A program made the position numbers and the translations under genes. The notes under the pieces were generated by a model. That model worked only from the letters and a program-made list of their open reading frames with translations. It was not told where the DNA came from and made no database searches. From NCBI GenBank assembly GCA_030039575.1, contig JASHVH010000499.1:1-7709 (forward strand): DNA of 7,709 nucleotides. Reading direction: 5' to 3'. Of the stretch, positions 5,758-7,709 are shown one piece after another. This DNA comes from Acidimicrobiales bacterium. Lineage in GTDB: Bacteria; Actinomycetota; Acidimicrobiia; Acidimicrobiales; Palsa-688. Numbering within the stretch: the stretch's first letter is position 1; each line of letters opens with the position of its first letter.

Positions 5758-6219
5758 GTGCAGATCTCCGCGAAAGTCGACTACGGCGTAAGAGCGCTCC
5801 TTGTCTTAGCGGCCGCTTCGGAACCGATGACGGCGGAGGCGATCGCCAAGGACCAGGGCCTTCCGGCGAAGTTCCTCGGTGTGATCTTGAACGAGCTACG
5901 CAGGGCCGGGATCGTCGTCAGCCACCGGGGCCGGGAGGCCGGCTACCACCTGGGCCGCCCCGCTTCCGAGATCAGCCTGGCCGACGTCATCCGGGCCCTC
6001 GAAGGGCCGCTGGCCCAGGTGAGGGGGTTGCGCCCGGAAACAATGACCTACCAGGGCGCCGCCCAGCACTTGCAGGAGGCCTGGGTGGCGGTGCGGGCCA
6101 GCTTGCGGGCTGTGCTCGAGAACGTCACGGTCGAGAACGTGGTGAAGGGAGAACTGCCCTCGGAGGTGGCTCAACTCGTGTCGGAGCCTGACGCCTGGGT
6201 GGGCCGGCGCCTTTCCTGA
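5758..6219 (+). CDS. Rrf2-family transcriptional regulator without cysteines
   Basis: A 153-residue DNA-binding protein, the usual Rrf2 length. 'MQISAKVDYGVRALLVLA' is the classic first helix of the family. A winged helix-turn-helix follows: recognition region 'GLPAKFLGVILNELRRAGIV' (about 35-54) and wing 'SHRGREAGYHLGRPASEISLADVIRALEGPL' (about 55-85). The C-terminal half 'YQGAAQHLQEAWVAVRASLRAVLENVT' is the dimer helix. There are no cysteines at all, so it cannot hold an iron-sulfur cluster as IscR, NsrR or RsrR do. Cysteine-free or cluster-free relatives such as CymR sense sulfur metabolism through partner proteins; whether this one does is unknown. It lies 35 bases after pstB, where phoU is often found, and close to organosulfur genes. 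GTG 5758 is chosen for the N-terminal match and the -10 box 6 bases upstream. Confidence 0.87.
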   Translation: MQISAKVDYGVRALLVLAAASEPMTAEAIAKDQGLPAKFLGVILNELRRAGIVVSHRGREAGYHLGRPASEISLADVIRALEGPLAQVRGLRPETMTYQGAAQHLQEAWVAVRASLRAVLENVTVENVVKGELPSEVAQLVSEPDAWVGRRLS

Positions 6220-6240
6220 GCCTTCCCGCCTGAGCGTGCC

Positions 6241-7077
6241 CTAACCGGCGCGCTGAAGGTCGCGTAGCGACCGGTAGGAAGTCAACTCGAGCCCTGTCCG
6301 TCCCGCCAGGGCGTGGACATAACGAGCGGCCGTGCCGATGTCGTGGTCCTCGACCCGGGCGGCCCAATCGGGCATAACCGCTCTTGCCTCTTCTGTGTCC
6401 CGGGCCGGCCTGAGCACCAGCTCGGTGACGCCCGGGGGTATCCCGATCAGGAGCTGGTCCAACGCCGCTTTTGCGCTCCGGCCCCGCAGTACCCTGACCA
6501 GACGGTCCGGTGAAAGGACGCCGGCTTCGGCGGCCAGCTGGCGGAACGGGAACCCGGCGTTGTGCTGCTGGTCGGTGCCGGCCAGGCGCAGGGGCAGGCG
6601 GAAATCCACGGCCAGCTCGAGGGCGACGTCGAAGAACTCTGGGCGGAGCTCCAGCGCGCCAAGGTGGGCGGAGATGTGGCTTACGTCGAAACCCCAGTAG
6701 ATGGCCCGCTCGATCTGCGCCCGGCACTCCTTGCGCACCTCGTCCATATCAGCGTGCTCCCACAGGTCGACCAGGGTCCGGGGGAACCCTCCGTCGCCGT
6801 CGAGGAGCGAGGGGGCGTGGGTAACCGGGCCCCACCGGTAGAGGTCGTACTCGGCGTTGAGGGTCAGGTGAGCCCCGATGTCCTCGCCCCGGTAACTGGC
6901 CGCCGCCTCTCTGGCCCACGGCCCGGGCACGACCAGGCCGGCGGAGGTCGCCACTCCCGTGCGCAGCGAGTCGTAGACGGCCGAATTAGTGGCGTAGCTC
7001 ACGCCGAGGTCATCGCAGGTGACTATGAGCAGCTTTGCGTCCGGCTGGTGGCCGAGAGCCTCGGCGAGGGATGTCAC
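6241..7077 (-). CDS. YdjC/ChbG-family carbohydrate deacetylase-like protein
   Basis: A 278-residue cytosolic protein of the ChbG/HpnK (YdjC) fold, metal-dependent deacetylases acting on N-acetylated sugars or oligosaccharides. Motifs in order: 'VTCDDLGVSYATNSAV' with the Asp22-Asp23 pair, 'EDIGAHLTLNAEY' with His70, and 'VSHISAHLGALELRPEFFDVALEL' with His134 and His138. Asp23, His70 and His138 match the expected metal ligands. The C-terminal segment usually reading 'TEL..HP' is 'TELVLRPARDTEEARA' here, so the conserved His is Arg224. This may alter or abolish activity. The start is GTG at 7075-7077. No spaced ribosome site is seen, but TACCGT (plus-strand 7085-7090) ends 7 bases before it, so the gene may be leaderless. 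It converges on the Rrf2 gene with only 21 bases between. The substrate is unknown. Confidence 0.82.
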   Translation of the reverse strand: MTSLAEALGHQPDAKLLIVTCDDLGVSYATNSAVYDSLRTGVATSAGLVVPGPWAREAAASYRGEDIGAHLTLNAEYDLYRWGPVTHAPSLLDGDGGFPRTLVDLWEHADMDEVRKECRAQIERAIYWGFDVSHISAHLGALELRPEFFDVALELAVDFRLPLRLAGTDQQHNAGFPFRQLAAEAGVLSPDRLVRVLRGRSAKAALDQLLIGIPPGVTELVLRPARDTEEARAVMPDWAARVEDHDIGTAARYVHALAGRTGLELTSYRSLRDLQRAG

Positions 7078-7084
7078 TCCCCGA

Positions 7085-7090
7085 ACGGTA
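7085..7090 (-). promoter_or_regulatory. Weak candidate -10 box for the deacetylase gene
   Basis: On the minus strand TACCGT matches TANNNT and ends 7 bases before the GTG start. The lack of a properly spaced Shine-Dalgarno agrees with leaderless transcription. The match is short and no -35 is evident. Confidence 0.3.
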
Positions 7091-7123
7091 CTACGGGCAC
7101 CACTGCTCGCTTACGTGCCCACC

Positions 7124-7189
7124 GTGCCCGATCGGGCTGCCCGCCGTGCCCGGTCAGGCTCCCCGCAGCGCCCGATCAGGCTGCCCGCG
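7124..7189. repeat. Three tandem 22-bp repeats with imperfect dyads
   Basis: Units at 7124-7145, 7146-7167 and 7168-7189 share the pattern G(T/C)GCCCG(A/G)TC(A/G)GGCT(G/C)CCCGC. Each contains a dyad near GCCCGATCRGGC. In unit 1 it is a perfect 12-bp palindrome (7126-7137); units 2 and 3 are imperfect. A degenerate trace (GTGCCCACC, 7115-7123) precedes unit 1. The repeats begin 47 bases upstream of the deacetylase start and overlap the last four codons and stop of the small upstream gene. The 22-bp period is about two helical turns, so all dyads face the same side of DNA. Confidence 0.7.
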
Positions 7190-7442
7190 ACTCCTCGCGT
7201 GCCTTGGCTCGACGGGCCGCTTCTGCCAGGGCTTCCCGGGCCTGGGCCACCCCTACCAGCCCCGCCCGGCGTAGGCGGTCGCTGGGCCTGTCCCCGTGGT
7301 AAGCAGCCGGGCCCGCCTCGGGTAGTAGTTGTTGTTGCTGCCAGCCGGCGACGCCGTCGCCGCTATCTTCCGTCGCGTGAACTTTCAGAACGCGCTGCTC
7401 CTGGTCGCTGTCGGTCATGCGATCCGTTCTCATACCTTTCAT
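7176..7442 (-). CDS. Small hypothetical protein
   Basis: An open frame of 88 codons from ATG 7440-7442 to TGA 7176-7178. A second in-frame ATG (plus-strand 7416-7418) would give an 80-residue protein beginning MTDSDQEQ. I do not recognise a family. The N-terminal part is acidic and polar. The middle holds 'GDGVAGWQQQQLLPEAG', and the C-terminal third 'AQAREALAEAARRAKAREE' is a strongly helical Ala/Arg/Glu stretch. There are no cysteines or membrane segments. Codon third positions are largely G or C, as in the neighbours, which favours a real gene. It lies between the DsbA-like gene and the deacetylase, all on the minus strand, and its stop falls in the third 22-bp repeat. Neither start has a strong ribosome site; GGCGGG is loosely placed before the first ATG. 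Confidence 0.5.
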   Translation of the reverse strand: MKGMRTDRMTDSDQEQRVLKVHATEDSGDGVAGWQQQQLLPEAGPAAYHGDRPSDRLRRAGLVGVAQAREALAEAARRAKAREESRAA

Positions 7443-7497
7443 GATGCCCGCCGGGTGTGACCGTTATTCCCGGCGCCCGCCGCCACAGCCGCCTCAG

Positions 7498-7513
7498 GGG
7501 CGGGTTCTCGCCC
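7498..7513 (-). terminator. Weak hairpin after the DsbA-like gene
   Basis: GGGCG at 7498-7502 pairs with CGCCC at 7509-7513 around a 6-base loop. On the minus strand it begins 7 bases after the DsbA-like stop codon. The stem is only 5 bp with no U run, so it is at best a weak terminator. The three minus-strand genes could still be cotranscribed. Confidence 0.25.
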
Positions 7514-7519
7514 GGTCGG

Positions 7520-7709
7520 TCAGCGAGGGACCTTGGTGAACTTGTACTCGTTCAGGTCGGGAAATTCGTCCAGGATGTCCAGGACTCGGTCGATTGTCGT
7601 TTCGGCCACCTTGCCGTCGCCTTCGGGCCGGCTCATGAGGCGGACGAAAACGGCCTTGTCCCCGGTGATGAATGTCGGTACCCCGAACACTTCCCACCGT
7701 TGTACGGCC
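7520..7709 (-). CDS. DsbA-family thioredoxin-fold oxidoreductase, C-terminal end (partial)
   Basis: The last 62 codons of a gene that enters from the right edge, ending in TGA (plus-strand 7520-7522). The visible part starts 'AVQRWEVFGVPTFITGD', which is the C-terminal thioredoxin-fold strand of DsbA/FrnE-like proteins. 'GVPT' carries the cis-proline that sits opposite the redox motif. 'KAVFVRLMSRPEGDG', a helix 'ETTIDRVLDILDEFP' and the ending 'DLNEYKFTKVPR' follow. I recall similar endings in actinobacterial DsbA-family proteins. The N-terminal CXXC or its replacement lies outside the window, so it is not known whether this is a disulfide oxidoreductase or an isomerase-like relative. A competing 67-codon frame on the same strand is very rich in Arg and Pro and lacks family features, so this frame is preferred. 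Confidence 0.72.
   Translation of the reverse strand, partial: AVQRWEVFGVPTFITGDKAVFVRLMSRPEGDGKVAETTIDRVLDILDEFPDLNEYKFTKVPR

Noticed and set aside
6125..6727. 200-codon minus-strand frame overlapping the Rrf2 and deacetylase gene ends
   Set aside because: Extreme Arg/Pro/Gly composition and overlap with two well-supported genes in other frames mark it as a shadow.
7124..7189. CRISPR array
   Set aside because: The 22-bp units are directly contiguous, with no unique spacers between them, and no cas genes are present.
6562..7302. 246-codon plus-strand frame opposite the deacetylase gene
   Set aside because: The minus-strand frame has the family motifs. The plus-strand translation ends in low-complexity Arg/Ala sequence and crosses the dyad repeats.
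7494..7697. 67-codon minus-strand frame at the right edge
   Set aside because: Its Arg/Pro-rich translation has no family features. The shifted frame ending at 7520 gives a recognisable DsbA-like C-terminus with a cis-proline motif.

Overview
The window is GC-rich chromosomal DNA from a free-living bacterium, most likely a high-GC actinomycete-type organism (Actinomycetota). This rests on the base composition, the GTG and TTG starts, at least one gene that looks leaderless with a TANNNT -10 box just before its GTG, and protein flavours I associate with that phylum: an alkylsulfatase-like TauD protein, a cysteine-free Rrf2 protein and a DsbA-like protein ending in an 'ELNE(Y/F)K' segment. No genus can be named from the sequence alone. 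I see no insertion sequences, phage genes, tRNA or rRNA genes or CRISPR arrays.

Left part (1-1614, plus strand): the 3' two thirds of an SsuA-type sulfonate-binding protein gene, then 20 bases later a TauD/AtsK-type Fe(II)/2-oxoglutarate dioxygenase. Together they look like the end of an operon for taking up organosulfur compounds and releasing sulfite or sulfate from them. A 179-base spacer (1615-1793) follows, with two hairpins, a good -35/-10 promoter pair, repeated CTCAATC elements and a strong ribosome binding site.

Middle (1794-5722, plus strand): a compact phosphate-import operon of pstS, a single gene fusing pstC and pstA, and pstB. The permease fusion has no ordinary start codon. 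The best-supported start is a CTG placed after an AGGAG that overlaps the pstS stop. The permease stop and pstB start overlap as ATGA. PstS has a signal peptide but no cysteine, so it cannot be a lipoprotein. No phoU follows pstB. Instead a cysteine-free Rrf2-family regulator (5758-6219) lies 35 bases downstream, with its own apparent leaderless promoter.

Right part (6241-7709, minus strand): three genes converge on the Rrf2 gene. Read in their own direction they are the 3' end of a DsbA-like thioredoxin-fold gene (cut by the window edge), a small hypothetical gene of 80-88 codons, and a YdjC/ChbG-type carbohydrate deacetylase. Three tandem 22-bp units with imperfect dyads lie between the small gene and the deacetylase.

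Overall the window joins a sulfur-scavenging module, a phosphate-scavenging module and a putative regulator. Most of it is recognisable biology. The unusual points are the PstC-PstA fusion with its odd start, the non-lipoprotein PstS with altered ligand positions, the Rrf2 gene where phoU might be expected, and the phased dyad repeats.
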